Assembly (NCBI RefSeq): GCF_000812685.1
Contig: NZ_JWIF01000056.1
Coordinates: forward strand, 496,001-560,000
DNA from: Halocynthiibacter namhaensis
Lineage (GTDB): Bacteria; Pseudomonadota; Alphaproteobacteria; Rhodobacterales; Rhodobacteraceae
Length of the DNA stretch: 64,000 nucleotides
Reading direction: 5' to 3'
In this document: in pieces, positions 43,885 to 52,821 of the stretch
How the letters are laid out: every line of letters starts with the position of its first letter
How positions within the stretch are numbered: the stretch's first letter is position 1
Notes under the pieces: generated by a model
What the model was told of the DNA's origin: nothing
The model's database searches: none
What the model saw: the letters and a program-made list of their open reading frames with translations, nothing else
Made by a program: the position numbers and the translations under genes

Positions 43885-44739
43885 TTATGCGTCGCTTTCC
43901 ACTTTCAGGTCAGAATACATGCCCCATTCGGTCCAAGACCCGTCATAGAGCGCATGATCACGTTTCCCCATCCGTTCCAGCGCAAGGCACAGCACAGCTG
44001 CCGTCACACCTGAACCACAGCTGGTGATCACAGGTTTGCTTAAGTCGGCACCCGACGCGTCAAACACCGCTTTCAATTCAGCAGGGGATTTCATTGTTTT
44101 GTCATCGTTCAGCACAGTCGCGAACGGAACATTCTTGGAATTCGGGATGCGGCCTGCGCGCAAACCTTCGCGTGGCTCGGCCTCAAGGCCAGAAAAACGA
44201 CCTGCGCCGCGCGCATCAATAATCGTGTAATCCTGAAGCTTTGATGCCGCCGCAACCTGGGTCACGTCTTTGATCATATGGGCCTGGCGCTGCACGGTCA
44301 TGTGGCGATCACGCACAATAGGGGGCAGGTCTTCGGTGGGGCGCCCTTCGGCAACCCATTTTGGCAATCCACCATCAAGCACGGCAATATCCATCTTGCC
44401 CATCAGGCGGAACAACCACCAAACGCGCGCCGCAGAAAACAGGCCGGATCCGTCATAAACCACAATCTGATGGCCATCGCCCACACCCATTTTGCGCATA
44501 CGAGACATGAACAATTCAACCGGCGGCGCCATATGGGGCAAGTCAGAACGCGGATCAGAAATCGCGTCGATGTCAAAGAAACGCGCGCCGGGAATATGGC
44601 AATCTTGATATTCCTCAAGCCCGCTACGTTCCTCAGCGGGCATATACCAACTTGCATCAAGAATGCGCAGATCCGGATCTTTTATGTGCTGTGCCAACCA
44701 TTCGGTGGAAACCAGTGTTTTAGGATCATCTACAGCCAT
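43885..44739 (-). CDS. sseA: 3-mercaptopyruvate sulfurtransferase
   Basis: A 284-residue two-domain rhodanese that moves sulfur from 3-mercaptopyruvate to an acceptor such as cyanide or thioredoxin. The active-site loop CGSGVTA (in ITSCGSGVTAAVLCLAL) near residue 239 fits mercaptopyruvate enzymes rather than thiosulfate ones. Other segments include PDLRILDASWYMPAEERSG at the front and GAGRFSGLEAEPREGLRAGR for the second domain. It comes one base before the aminotransferase stop and is probably transcribed with it. Confidence 0.94.
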   Translation of the reverse strand: MAVDDPKTLVSTEWLAQHIKDPDLRILDASWYMPAEERSGLEEYQDCHIPGARFFDIDAISDPRSDLPHMAPPVELFMSRMRKMGVGDGHQIVVYDGSGLFSAARVWWLFRLMGKMDIAVLDGGLPKWVAEGRPTEDLPPIVRDRHMTVQRQAHMIKDVTQVAAASKLQDYTIIDARGAGRFSGLEAEPREGLRAGRIPNSKNVPFATVLNDDKTMKSPAELKAVFDASGADLSKPVITSCGSGVTAAVLCLALERMGKRDHALYDGSWTEWGMYSDLKVESDA

Positions 44740-44846
44740 ATTCGCCCCCGTTCAGCATGCGTCACCCAATTTGGGCGCTCTTTTCCCTGCCTACCCTTAT
44801 GAAAACCGAGGCGCAAGAAAAACACGAATTTTAAAGAGTTTCAGAC

Positions 44847-44885
44847 AGAAAAAGACGCAGAGATCAACGTGACCCCTGCGTCTTT
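44847..44885 (-). terminator. Rho-independent terminator of the glycine-rich gene
   Basis: AAAGACGCAG (44851-44860) pairs with CTGCGTCTTT (44876-44885). On the minus strand the stem is followed by TTTTTC, placed 53 bases after the end of the glycine-rich gene. Confidence 0.85.
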
Positions 44886-44937
44886 CATGCACCTTAGGTT
44901 AACAAAGCACTCATTAAGAACTTGAACCTGTCACCGA

Positions 44938-45228
44938 TTACTTGGCCAAGGCTTTCCGTACGACCGCAACAATGGCCAAAACAACACCACCGCCAACACC
45001 ACCAGAGGCGAGTTGACCAACAATTGCACCAATGTCCATGCCACCACCTGCGGCTGCATCGGCAAGTCCACCTGCACCGACCATGCTTGGGATTGTACCG
45101 CCAAGCCCACCACCGACAATGCCCGCGATAGAGTTGATCAACGTACCTTGGTTCAGATCTTTCAGTGCGCCACCTGCGACGTTACCACCGACAGCACCTG
45201 CAACCAGACTGATAATAGTTCCCAACAT
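44938..45228 (-). CDS. Glycine-rich membrane-associated small protein, function unknown
   Basis: A 96-residue protein made mostly of Gly, Ala, Val and Ile. It reads MLGTIISLVAGAVGGNVAGG at the start with glycine-zipper-like spacing (GGGLGGTI, AAGGGMDIG, GGVGGGVVL) and ends in a basic VVRKALAK. This is the pattern of glycine-zipper membrane-inserting proteins. It has no signal peptide. A hairpin follows the stop, and its start faces a divergent small secreted-protein gene. I do not recognise a named family; function unknown. Confidence 0.7.
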   Translation of the reverse strand: MLGTIISLVAGAVGGNVAGGALKDLNQGTLINSIAGIVGGGLGGTIPSMVGAGGLADAAAGGGMDIGAIVGQLASGGVGGGVVLAIVAVVRKALAK

Positions 45229-45370
45229 GTTGTACCCCTTACCGCTTTTTATAAAAACAGATGTAAGCCCATTCCCTGACTGCCCATCTGCACCCCGGTG
45301 TTTTACCGGTTGTGGAATATAGTTAGGTTACGACGGGCATAAATTTCAGGGGAAAAGGGGAGCGGTTTTC

Positions 45371-45411
45371 CCGCAAGAAACAAAGCAAACGAATCTTTTG
45401 TTTTATTGCGG
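45371..45411. promoter_or_regulatory. Imperfect inverted repeat in a divergent promoter region
   Basis: CCGCAA (45371-45376) pairs with TTGCGG (45406-45411) and, inside, AAACAAA (45378-45384) pairs with TTTGTTT (45397-45403). It lies between two divergent small genes and could be an operator or a cruciform-forming site. Only the repeat is seen; binding is a guess. Confidence 0.4.
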
Positions 45412-45460
45412 CTTGTGTAGTTACTGCGGAGTACGCATTCTATCAGGTAGTTCTATCAAT

Positions 45461-45475
45461 GATACGGAGCGTATC
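45461..45475 (+). promoter_or_regulatory. Hairpin whose loop holds the ribosome binding site
   Basis: GATACG (45461-45466) and CGTATC (45470-45475) form a perfect 6-bp stem around GAG, 2 bases before the ATG at 45478. The loop and stem include the only plausible ribosome site (CGGAG), so the hairpin could limit translation. Visible in the sequence; the regulatory role is inferred. Confidence 0.5.
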
Positions 45476-45477
45476 TT

Positions 45478-45795
45478 ATGCGAAAATTTTCTAACATCAT
45501 GTTTTGTATTGCGTCAATTTCCCTGTCGAATCTGGCAAACGCGGCACCGAGTCCGGGGCAGGTGTGCAATCAGATGATATCCGAGGGTCGCGGTAATGGT
45601 CAGAGTCAGGAAGACTGCCTGTGCTATTATCGCACTGCAGACGCTGTTCTGGACAATGACATCAAAGCGCTTTTGTTTGACTCATGGTACCACGGGACCG
45701 ACAATATGCAGCGCGTAGCTGAGTTACCGCGCCAGGGACGTGTTAGGCGGCAGTTTCGCTCTCTGCAGCAAGAGATCAGAACCAATTGCCAATAG
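45478..45795 (+). CDS. Small secreted protein with cysteine pairs, function unknown
   Basis: A 105-residue protein with signal peptide MRKFSNIMFCIASISLSNLA (cleavage likely before APSPG). The mature part has four cysteines (GQVCNQMIS, QEDCLCYYR, RTNCQ), one near the C-terminus, suggesting disulfide bonds in the periplasm. The ATG at 45478 lies directly after the hairpin described above. It converges with smpB, leaving a gap of 7 bases. No known family is recognised. Confidence 0.7.
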   Translation: MRKFSNIMFCIASISLSNLANAAPSPGQVCNQMISEGRGNGQSQEDCLCYYRTADAVLDNDIKALLFDSWYHGTDNMQRVAELPRQGRVRRQFRSLQQEIRTNCQ

Positions 45796-45802
45796 TCGGA
45801 GA

Positions 45803-46285
45803 TCAGCCTTCTTTCAGCAGCCGCTGTTTCTGACGGCCCCAATCGCGTTTGGCTTCTGTCGCGCGTTTGTCGTGGTTCTGTTTGCCTTTGGCGATGCCAA
45901 GCTTAATCTTAACCCGGCCAACATGGTTGAAATACATCACCAGCGGCACAAGGGTCATGCCCTTGCGTGACGTCGCCTGCCAAAGCCGCGACAGTTCTTT
46001 GCGTGACACCATCAATTTGCGACGTCGCTTCTCTTCGTGACCAAACATCACCGCCTGCTTATAAGGCGCAACATAACTGTTCACGAGCCAAAGTTCGCCC
46101 TCCTCAACCGCTGCATAACTTTCGGCGATATTGGTCTGACCCACCCGCATTGATTTCACTTCGGACCCTTCAAGCACGACACCACATTCTATGTCATCTT
46201 CGATGGCATAGTCATAGCGCGCGCGCCGGTTCTCAGCGATCACTTTGTAATTACGGTCTTCTGCGGATTTGGGTTTCTTAGCCAT
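45803..46285 (-). CDS. smpB: tmRNA-binding protein SmpB
   Basis: SmpB binds tmRNA and delivers it to stalled ribosomes. The 160-residue protein opens with [20 protein letters not shown], then [60 protein letters not shown], and ends with the basic [15 protein letters not shown] that carries the family's C-terminal tail. An ATG at 46285 fits homologues. The dapA gene lies upstream after 163 bases that hold a GC-rich repeat. The tmRNA gene is not visible here. Confidence 0.97.
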   Translation of the reverse strand: MAKKPKSAEDRNYKVIAENRRARYDYAIEDDIECGVVLEGSEVKSMRVGQTNIAESYAAVEEGELWLVNSYVAPYKQAVMFGHEEKRRRKLMVSRKELSRLWQATSRKGMTLVPLVMYFNHVGRVKIKLGIAKGKQNHDKRATEAKRDWGRQKQRLLKEG

Positions 46286-46352
46286 AAAGGTGATCTATGC
46301 GCTCAGGCCACAGGTGTAAAGTGGCACCCGTCAGAGATGGGCACCCCTCGTC

Positions 46353-46429
46353 TTTCTTATTAGCGGAAATATCCCGGGGGTGTGGGGGCTGGCCCCCACT
46401 GAATGTTGTGTGTGGGGGCCAGCCCCCAC
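46353..46429. repeat. GC-rich dispersed repeat with facing hairpins (copy 1)
   Basis: GAAATATCCCGGGGGTG (46366-46382) is followed by two hairpins, GTGGGGGCTGGCCCCCAC (46382-46399) and its reverse complement (46412-46429). A related copy lies at 49494-49545. It is in the non-coding space downstream of dapA and probably also serves as its terminator. Confidence 0.75.
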
Positions 46430-46448
46430 GCTGTGTTCTTGGTCGGGA

Positions 46449-47324
46449 TCAGTTGATCAGGCCAGCGTGACGCATAGCGGCATCAATCTGCGCTTTCGTC
46501 TCATCCAACAGACCTGTCAAAGGTGAACGCACCTCTTCCGAACACAGGCCCAGTTTCGACAAACCATATTTCGCGCCAGTCAGGCCGGGTTCAATAAAAA
46601 TTGCCTCATGCAGGGGCATCAATTTGTCTTGGTATTCCAGAGCTTTGGCGTAATCACCTGCAAGCGTCGCCGCTTGGAATTCTGCACAAAGACGCGGCGC
46701 TACGTTTGCAGTCACCGAAATGCAGCCAACACCGCCATGGGCATTAAACCCAAGGGCAGAGGCATCTTCGCCAGACAGCTGCACAAAATCAGCACCGCAG
46801 CTTGCACGCTGTTGGCTGACGCGTGCGATATCGCCGGTCGCATCTTTCACAGCCACTATGCGCGGTAGTTTTGCCAACTCACCCATGGTCTCCGGTGTCA
46901 TATCCACAACGGAGCGGCCCGGAATGTTGTAAATCACAATCGGAAGTTCACAAGCATCATGTGCAGCTTTGAAATGTGCGTAAAGTCCGCGTTGGGTTGG
47001 TTTGTTATAATAAGGCGTTACAACCAAACCTGCCGTCGCACCAACACGCTCCGCATGCTGAAGAAAGCGAATGGTTTCAACGGTGTTGTTGGATCCAGCT
47101 CCAGCAATCACCGGGATACGCCCAGCAACAACTTCCACCACAGCTTCGATCACCGCTTCATGTTCTTCATGAGACAGGGTTGGGCTTTCGCCAGTTGTGC
47201 CCACTGGCACCAGACCATCAGATCCCTGTGCAATATGCCACTCAACAAGCTTCTTCAGCGCGACAAAATCCACCTGGCCGTCTTTCAACGGCGTAACCAA
47301 TGCGGGCAATGAGCCAGTAAACAT
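46449..47324 (-). CDS. dapA: 4-hydroxy-tetrahydrodipicolinate synthase
   Basis: DapA condenses pyruvate with aspartate semialdehyde to start lysine and diaminopimelate synthesis. The 291-residue protein has [20 protein letters not shown] at the start, the [10 protein letters not shown] pyruvate-carboxylate motif near residue 43, [17 protein letters not shown] near 105, [11 protein letters not shown] near 133, and the Schiff-base lysine in [10 protein letters not shown]. An ATG at 47324 is preceded by GGAAGCG. The slt gene is divergent, starting about 165 bases away. A repeat-type hairpin lies at the 3' end. Confidence 0.97.
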   Translation of the reverse strand: MFTGSLPALVTPLKDGQVDFVALKKLVEWHIAQGSDGLVPVGTTGESPTLSHEEHEAVIEAVVEVVAGRIPVIAGAGSNNTVETIRFLQHAERVGATAGLVVTPYYNKPTQRGLYAHFKAAHDACELPIVIYNIPGRSVVDMTPETMGELAKLPRIVAVKDATGDIARVSQQRASCGADFVQLSGEDASALGFNAHGGVGCISVTANVAPRLCAEFQAATLAGDYAKALEYQDKLMPLHEAIFIEPGLTGAKYGLSKLGLCSEEVRSPLTGLLDETKAQIDAAMRHAGLIN

Positions 47325-47488
47325 GATACGCTTCCTTCGTGTTGCGGGCGATTTGTCGCCAGGGGAAATATTTCGCGGCGGATCAGCGCCACCGCGCCTC
47401 TCTATCCGGGATTGTGACTTGTTGGAAGGGGGAGATCGGTTAGATTTGCGCCCAAAACAGCGTGATTCTGCGCAAAACGAGGAATATA

Positions 47489-49450
47489 GTGGTGCGAACA
47501 GGTTTTCAATTCATCTTTACGCTGTGTTGTGCGGCGATTCTGTCGCTGTCTGCGGTCCAGGCTCAGTCGCGTCAGGAAGCTGCCGCTTTGTCTCGCGCTT
47601 TGGAAGCCGCCACTGCGAAAAACTGGTCTGCTGCGCTATCTGCTGCTCGCGGGTCAGGTGCGGTTGGTAGAGATGTGGTTCAGTGGCTTCGCCTGCGTTC
47701 TCCAGAAGGAGATTTCTCTGAGTATCGCGATTTTCTTTCGCGAAATGCCGACTGGCCTGGATTGAAACTTATGCGTCGTCGGGGCGAAGCAAGCATTGAT
47801 GAAAATACCCCGCTGCGTCAGGTCGTGGCCTATTTCGCGGATCAGAAACCACAGACCGGCCATGGCGCGCTGTATTACGCCCGTGCGCTGCGCGAAACCG
47901 GCAACCCCAATGCCTCACGTGCCCAGATTGTGCTGGCGTGGCAAACACTTGCCGTGAAGAAAGACGAAGACCGAGAGATCTATCTTGGCCGCTATGCCAA
48001 TCTTCTGGCCGATCACCACAATGCCCGGATGGATCATTTCCTGTGGCGTGCGGATCGTGCGGAAATTGCGAAAATGATGCCGTTGGTGTCTGAGGGTTGG
48101 CAAGCGTTGGCCCGCGCCCGCATGGGATTGCGCCGCGATGAAGACGGTGTCGATGGCTTAATTGAAGCTGTGCCCGCCCGCCTGCAGAATGACCCCGGCC
48201 TTGCTTGGGAACGCTTCACCTGGCGCGCGCGCAAGGGCCGGTATGACAGCGCGGCTGACCTTGCGATTTCACAGGCACGCAGCGATGCAGGCACTGGGGA
48301 TGCCAACCGCTGGGGCCATTGGCAGCGCGCCATTGCCCGCCAGTTGATGCGCGACGGCAAAAACCGCGCCGCTTATCGTTTGGCGGCAAATCATGGGATG
48401 ACATCAGGCAGCAATTTTGCAGATCTGGAATGGCTTGCGGGATATATTGCGCTGCGTAAACTCAATGACGCCGAAACTGCCGCCAGCCATTTTGCGCGTT
48501 TTAAGGGTGCAGTTTTCAGCCCCATCAGCCTTGGTCGTGCGGGATATTGGCAGGGCCGTGCGCAGGAAAAATTGGGCAATGACGTTCGCGCCGCCGAATT
48601 CTACCGGGAAGGTGCGCGGTATCAAACAAGTTTTTATGGCCAACTTGCGGCGGAACGCGTGGGTGTTGCGATGGATGCACGCATGACAGGCGGCGAAGAT
48701 TTCGCCAATTGGCGCAATGCACCCTTTCTCAAAAGCACCGTGTTTCAAGCTGGATTTCTTTTGCAACAAGCGGGGGATTTGTCCCTGTCCGAACGTTTCC
48801 TGACCCATCTCACCGAAGGCCTACCTCGCGCAGAAATTGGGCAACTTGGAAACCTTGCCATCGCGTTGGAAGAACCTCATTTGGCGGTGATGATTGGTAA
48901 GCGCGCAGCCTCACGGGGTTTGACCCTACATGCAGCCTACTACCCGTTGCACCGTCTGGCGGAAGGCAGTCTGCCAGTGGTGCCAGAACTTGCGCTGTCG
49001 ATTGCCCGACGCGAAAGTGAATTCGATCCGGTGGTGATCTCGGGGGCGGGTGCACGCGGCTTGATGCAACTTATGCCGCGCACAGCGCAACAGGTCGCGG
49101 GGGAATTGGGCATTCGTTATAACCTTCAGGGTCTGACCGCAGATCCCGAATATAACGCACGCCTTGGCTCTACCTATCTCGCGGGCTTGGTTGAAGAATT
49201 TGGTACGGCCTACCCACTGGTTGCCGCTGGGTATAACGCTGGACCGTCCCGGCCTATTCGTTGGATGGAACGCTATGGTGATCCAAGGCGCGAACGCACG
49301 GATCCCATAGATTGGATCGAACACATCCCCTTCCGTGAAACTCGCAACTATGTGATGCGTGTGATGGAAAGTATGGTGGTTTATCGGGCGCGCTTATCGG
49401 GTCAGACCAGCCCCATTCGTCTTTCAGAGGAACTCCGTCGGACTCGCTAG
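47489..49450 (+). CDS. Soluble lytic murein transglycosylase (Slt70-like)
   Basis: A 653-residue periplasmic enzyme that cuts peptidoglycan with anhydro-muramic acid formation. The first 30 residues form a signal peptide ending SAVQAQ. Residues 40-450 are a helical superhelix (many short TPR-like helices, [11 protein letters not shown]-type). The C-terminal catalytic domain is [20 protein letters not shown] (catalytic Glu in RRESEF), then [20 protein letters not shown] and [11 protein letters not shown]. The start is a GTG at 47489 (or 47492) after GAGGA. This is the family's normal length. Confidence 0.93.
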   Translation: MVRTGFQFIFTLCCAAILSLSAVQAQSRQEAAALSRALEAATAKNWSAALSAARGSGAVGRDVVQWLRLRSPEGDFSEYRDFLSRNADWPGLKLMRRRGEASIDENTPLRQVVAYFADQKPQTGHGALYYARALRETGNPNASRAQIVLAWQTLAVKKDEDREIYLGRYANLLADHHNARMDHFLWRADRAEIAKMMPLVSEGWQALARARMGLRRDEDGVDGLIEAVPARLQNDPGLAWERFTWRARKGRYDSAADLAISQARSDAGTGDANRWGHWQRAIARQLMRDGKNRAAYRLAANHGMTSGSNFADLEWLAGYIALRKLNDAETAASHFARFKGAVFSPISLGRAGYWQGRAQEKLGNDVRAAEFYREGARYQTSFYGQLAAERVGVAMDARMTGGEDFANWRNAPFLKSTVFQAGFLLQQAGDLSLSERFLTHLTEGLPRAEIGQLGNLAIALEEPHLAVMIGKRAASRGLTLHAAYYPLHRLAEGSLPVVPELALSIARRESEFDPVVISGAGARGLMQLMPRTAQQVAGELGIRYNLQGLTADPEYNARLGSTYLAGLVEEFGTAYPLVAAGYNAGPSRPIRWMERYGDPRRERTDPIDWIEHIPFRETRNYVMRVMESMVVYRARLSGQTSPIRLSEELRRTR

Positions 49451-49493
49451 TGTTCGATCACTCACCGCAACAGATTGCCCTTCGGGTGTTTGC

Positions 49494-49545
49494 TTTCTTT
49501 TCAGCAGAAATATCCCGGGGGTGCGGGGGCTGGCCCCCGTTTTTC
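49494..49545. repeat. GC-rich dispersed repeat and terminator (copy 2)
   Basis: Shares GAAATATCCCGGGGGTG and GGGGGCTGGCCCCC with the copy at 46353-46429, and the hairpin (49524-49538) is followed by TTTTTC, a good terminator for slt. It lies between convergent slt and the DMT transporter gene. Confidence 0.8.
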
Positions 49546-49552
49546 TTGCTAT

Positions 49553-50431
49553 TTAACGTGTCGCCTGTTTTGTGGCGACCCTTTCGCGCCAAAGGGCAAA
49601 GACGCCTGCGCCGACTACCACAACCGCACCGATCATCACGTTAGTGCGCAGAGTTTCCCCAAGCAGGGTCACGCCGATGATGCTGACCCAGACCAGCTGC
49701 AAATACGCGAAGGGCTGTACGGCGCTGGCTTCGGCCACGGCGTAGCATTTGATCAACAACCAATGCCCCAGAACCCCTGAGAAACACAGGGTGATCATCC
49801 AGACCCAATCGTTGGGTGCCATTGGCTTCCAGAACCAAATGCCAACCAATGTCATGGCTGCGGATCCCGCAATCCCGGTCCAGAAAAAGCTAACCATTGC
49901 ACTGTCTTTGCGCGAAGCATAACGCGTCAATAGTCCGTATAGCGCGAACATTGCAGCCCCCAATAATGGGACCAACGCCGCAACAGAGAACACGCCGCCA
50001 CTTGGTTGTAAAATGATCAAAATACCAAAAAATCCAATGACAATCGCTGCCATCCGTTTCCAACCCACCTGTTCCCCTAGGACAGGGCCGGAAAGCAGGG
50101 CGACAATAAGCGGGTAACAGGCAAATACAGCGTGGGATTCAATTAGGCCCAACCAGACAAAAGCAATCACTGTGACGCAAATTTCTGCGGCCAGAAGCAC
50201 GCCACGAAACACTTGTAGGCCCAGCTGTTCTGTCTTCAATGCTTGGCTTAGAATGCCTTGTTGTTTTGCCAGAAAGATCACGAATGCCGCGAAAAACCAA
50301 TAGCGGATCATCACCACCATCAACACGTTGTATTCTTCCGCCAAATGCCGTGATAGCCCGTCTTGTACCGCGAAAACCAAGGTCGTGGCGAACATCAGCC
50401 AGATGCCCAGACGGGTGTTATTCTCACTCAT
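49553..50431 (-). CDS. DMT-family (EamA) transporter
   Basis: A 292-residue membrane protein with ten helices in two EamA repeats. Recognisable are LGIWLMFATTLVFAVQDGLS at the start, FRGVLLAAEICVTVIAFVWLGL in the first repeat and CYAVAEASAVQPFAYLQLVW in the second. DMT exporters move small metabolites across the inner membrane; the substrate is unknown. It is translationally coupled to mnmD upstream (ATGA overlap). Confidence 0.92.
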   Translation of the reverse strand: MSENNTRLGIWLMFATTLVFAVQDGLSRHLAEEYNVLMVVMIRYWFFAAFVIFLAKQQGILSQALKTEQLGLQVFRGVLLAAEICVTVIAFVWLGLIESHAVFACYPLIVALLSGPVLGEQVGWKRMAAIVIGFFGILIILQPSGGVFSVAALVPLLGAAMFALYGLLTRYASRKDSAMVSFFWTGIAGSAAMTLVGIWFWKPMAPNDWVWMITLCFSGVLGHWLLIKCYAVAEASAVQPFAYLQLVWVSIIGVTLLGETLRTNVMIGAVVVVGAGVFALWRERVATKQATR

Positions 50432-51111
50432 GTCGCGGTCCTTAATGTTCCGATGCTCATGTGGCGCTTGCGACCAAAACCGGGCGCGCGGGTCACGTCA
50501 AAGCCGGCTTCGTCCAATGTGCGGCGCACAAATCCTGCTGCTGTGTATGTCGCAAAACTGCCGTCTTTGGCTGTGTGGTTTGCGACCTCATGTAAAATAT
50601 TTTCGGACCAAAGCTCTGGGTTCTTTGCGGGTGAAAAACCATCAAGAAACCAAGCGTTTGCGCGCAAATCTAATGTGGGTAAGGTTTCGCGTGCGTCGCC
50701 AATATGGATGTTTGCGACGAGGCCGGGCATCTCGATCCGACGCGCACCTGCTGCCCATTGCTCTAGGAAAGGCGCGGCAATTGCGTGGGCTTCTGGAAAA
50801 TGGGCAAGGGCTTGATCCATTTCGCTGGCCTGCATGGGAAAGGCCTCAAAGGATGTGAAATATAACGTGCCAACTTGCCCATTCTCGCGCCAAGCCAGAA
50901 GGCTGGCCAACATGTTTAACCCGGTGCCAAAGCCAAGTTCGGCCACATGAAACCCATCGCAAAACCGGGCGGGCAGATCATTGCCTGCCAAAAACACGTG
51001 GCGGGTTTCTTCCAGCCCGTTCACCACGGAAAAATATGGATCATCAAAGCGATCTGAAACGGGCACGCCATCATCGCGCCAGACCAGAAGTGGGTCGTGA
51101 GTGTCTTGCAT
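50428..51111 (-). CDS. mnmD: tRNA (mnm5s2U34) methyltransferase, MnmC N-domain type
   Basis: A 227-residue methyltransferase that makes the last methylation of the wobble uridine in several tRNAs. It corresponds to the N-terminal (MnmC2/MnmD) domain of the bifunctional MnmC of E. coli. Visible are PYFSVVNGLEETRHVFLAGN, the SAM-binding FHVAELGFGTGLNMLAS and the DxPF-type motif region ANAWFLDGFSPAKNPELWS. The stop overlaps the EamA start by 4 nt. The FAD partner domain is encoded separately on the other strand. Confidence 0.93.
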   Translation of the reverse strand: MQDTHDPLLVWRDDGVPVSDRFDDPYFSVVNGLEETRHVFLAGNDLPARFCDGFHVAELGFGTGLNMLASLLAWRENGQVGTLYFTSFEAFPMQASEMDQALAHFPEAHAIAAPFLEQWAAGARRIEMPGLVANIHIGDARETLPTLDLRANAWFLDGFSPAKNPELWSENILHEVANHTAKDGSFATYTAAGFVRRTLDEAGFDVTRAPGFGRKRHMSIGTLRTAT

Positions 51112-51171
51112 AAGCTTTCCTAAAGGTGCACAGGGAAGGTGCAGAATTCACCATTACGAAAGCACGCAGAA

Positions 51172-52221
51172 ATGGCAATGGCAGATGTGACGATCTTTGG
51201 CGCGGGCATTGCAGGGATGACCTTGGCTTGGACGTGTTTGCAACGTGGTGCCAAGGTGCAGATCTGGGACAAACGCGCCCCCGGGGCCGGGGCCAGCGGT
51301 GGATTGGTGGGGGCGCTTGCGCCGCATGTGCCGGAACAGTGGATTCCGAAGAAAGCGTTTCAATTGGAAAGCCTTTTGATGGCGGAACCTTTCTGGACTG
51401 AAATTGGCGGGGCTGCTGGGAAAGATCCAGGATACAGCCGATCTGGCCGTTTGCAGGCGATCGCGGATGGCGCGGGGTTGTTGCTGGCGCGGTCGCGGCA
51501 TGAAAACGCGAAAGTTCTTTGGGAAGGGAAGGCGCGTTGGGATGTGGTTCAGGCTGCTCAAGTCGGGTCATGGGCACCGCGCAGCGAAAGCGGCTGGCTT
51601 GTGCACGACACGCTGACTGCGCGATTGAACCCCCGTCTGGCATGCGCTGCTTTGGTGGCAGCCATTGAATCTGAAGGCGGACAGATCCTGACCGGAAATA
51701 CACCACCAGATTTGGAAGGCAAAATCGTTTACGCCACGGGGTATGAAGGCCTGTTAGAGTTTTCCGAAGCCATGGGCCGAGAAGTCGGAAATGGCGTGAA
51801 AGGGCAGGGTGCCTTGCTGAAGTATGACGCAGGCAACGCGCCACAACTGTTTGCCGAAGGCGTGCATGTGGTGCCGCATTCCAATGGGACCGTTGCTGTT
51901 GGATCAACCAGTGAACGTTATTACGACACACCGGACGTCGTGGATGAACAACTAGATGCTGTGATTGAAAAAGCCATGCAAGTGGTGCCCGTTTTGCAAG
52001 GCGCAGAAGTGGTGGATCGTTGGGCCGGTGTGCGCCCGCGTGCGAAAACACGGGCGCCGATGATTGGCCCCGTGCCAGATACAAAAGACGTATTCATCAG
52101 CAACGGTGGCTTCAAGATCGGCTTTGGCATGGCGCCAAAAGTTGCAACGATTATGGCGGACTTGATCTTGGATGGTATTGATACAATTCCAGATGATTTT
52201 CGGGTCGAGGCTAGCCTGTAG
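51172..52221 (+). CDS. FAD-dependent oxidoreductase, MnmC C-domain/DadA type
   Basis: A 349-residue FAD enzyme of the glycine-oxidase/DadA group. The FAD-binding motif VTIFGAGIAGMTLAWTCLQRG starts near residue 5, and the C-terminal end holds the second FAD segment FISNGGFKIGFGMAPKVATI. Its place next to mnmD, with opposite orientation, suggests that it is the MnmC1 partner that turns cmnm5U into nm5U on tRNA. This is inference; other amine oxidases share the fold. ATG 51172 or 51178 is the likely start; no clear ribosome site helps choose. Confidence 0.87.
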   Translation: MAMADVTIFGAGIAGMTLAWTCLQRGAKVQIWDKRAPGAGASGGLVGALAPHVPEQWIPKKAFQLESLLMAEPFWTEIGGAAGKDPGYSRSGRLQAIADGAGLLLARSRHENAKVLWEGKARWDVVQAAQVGSWAPRSESGWLVHDTLTARLNPRLACAALVAAIESEGGQILTGNTPPDLEGKIVYATGYEGLLEFSEAMGREVGNGVKGQGALLKYDAGNAPQLFAEGVHVVPHSNGTVAVGSTSERYYDTPDVVDEQLDAVIEKAMQVVPVLQGAEVVDRWAGVRPRAKTRAPMIGPVPDTKDVFISNGGFKIGFGMAPKVATIMADLILDGIDTIPDDFRVEASL

Positions 52222-52250
52222 CGGAGCCAGCCAGTAATTTGTTGCTTGGC

Positions 52251-52269
52251 GGCCGGGATAGCCCCGGCC
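52251..52269. terminator. Possible hairpin terminator
   Basis: GGCCGGG (52251-52257) pairs with CCCGGCC (52263-52269) with a 5-base loop, between the convergent FAD oxidoreductase and FMN reductase genes. No T run, so efficiency is uncertain. Confidence 0.5.
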
Positions 52270-52281
52270 ATACGGATGGAT

Positions 52282-52821
52282 TTAGCGCGCGGCACTTGCC
52301 TTCAATCCATCCATCAGCCCAGACAGCGCTTTGACATAACGTGGGTTGGTCAATTGACCTTGCTCGTCAAATTCTGAAAATGCACTGGCGATCCCAACCT
52401 CGGGTCCGGTCAGTAGATGGGGTTGAAATGGCGTCATGGCGAGGCGAAGGCTGTAAGTTGCGCGTGCGCCACCCGTTCGACCTGCCGCTGCGCACAGGAT
52501 GGCAACGGGTTTGTCTTGCCAGGGATTGCCTTCGGTGCGGCTGACCCAATCCAGTGCGTTTTTCAGTACTCCCGAAAGCGCTTGATTATATTCAGGGGTC
52601 GAGATGACAACAGCATCTGCCGCAGCAATTTGATCAGACAGGGTTTGCACACTGGTTGGAATGCCTTCGTTTTCCTCATCGTCGCCATCGTAGAGCGGTA
52701 CGTTCAGATTGGCTTCGGTGAAAACAGCCCCTGACAGGCGGCCCGCTTCCCGGATCAGTTTGCGATTGAGAGATTCGGCGCGCAGTGCTCCGGAAATGCC
52801 AAGAAGTGAAAAGTCAGTCAT
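52282..52821 (-). CDS. NADPH-dependent FMN reductase
   Basis: A 179-residue flavodoxin-fold oxidoreductase. It begins FSLLGISGALRAESLNRKLI, the family's phosphate-binding loop, and includes VVISTPEYNQALSGVLKNALDW, which binds flavin. Such enzymes reduce FMN, quinones or azo compounds with NAD(P)H. The ATG at 52821 is used. The FAD oxidoreductase converges on it. It probably forms a single gene. Substrate unknown. Confidence 0.92.
   Translation of the reverse strand: MTDFSLLGISGALRAESLNRKLIREAGRLSGAVFTEANLNVPLYDGDDEENEGIPTSVQTLSDQIAAADAVVISTPEYNQALSGVLKNALDWVSRTEGNPWQDKPVAILCAAAGRTGGARATYSLRLAMTPFQPHLLTGPEVGIASAFSEFDEQGQLTNPRYVKALSGLMDGLKASAAR

Noticed and set aside
51071-52084. 337-residue open frame opposite the FAD oxidoreductase
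   Set aside because: Proline, arginine and histidine-rich, no recognisable domain; lies on the antisense of a clear FAD gene.
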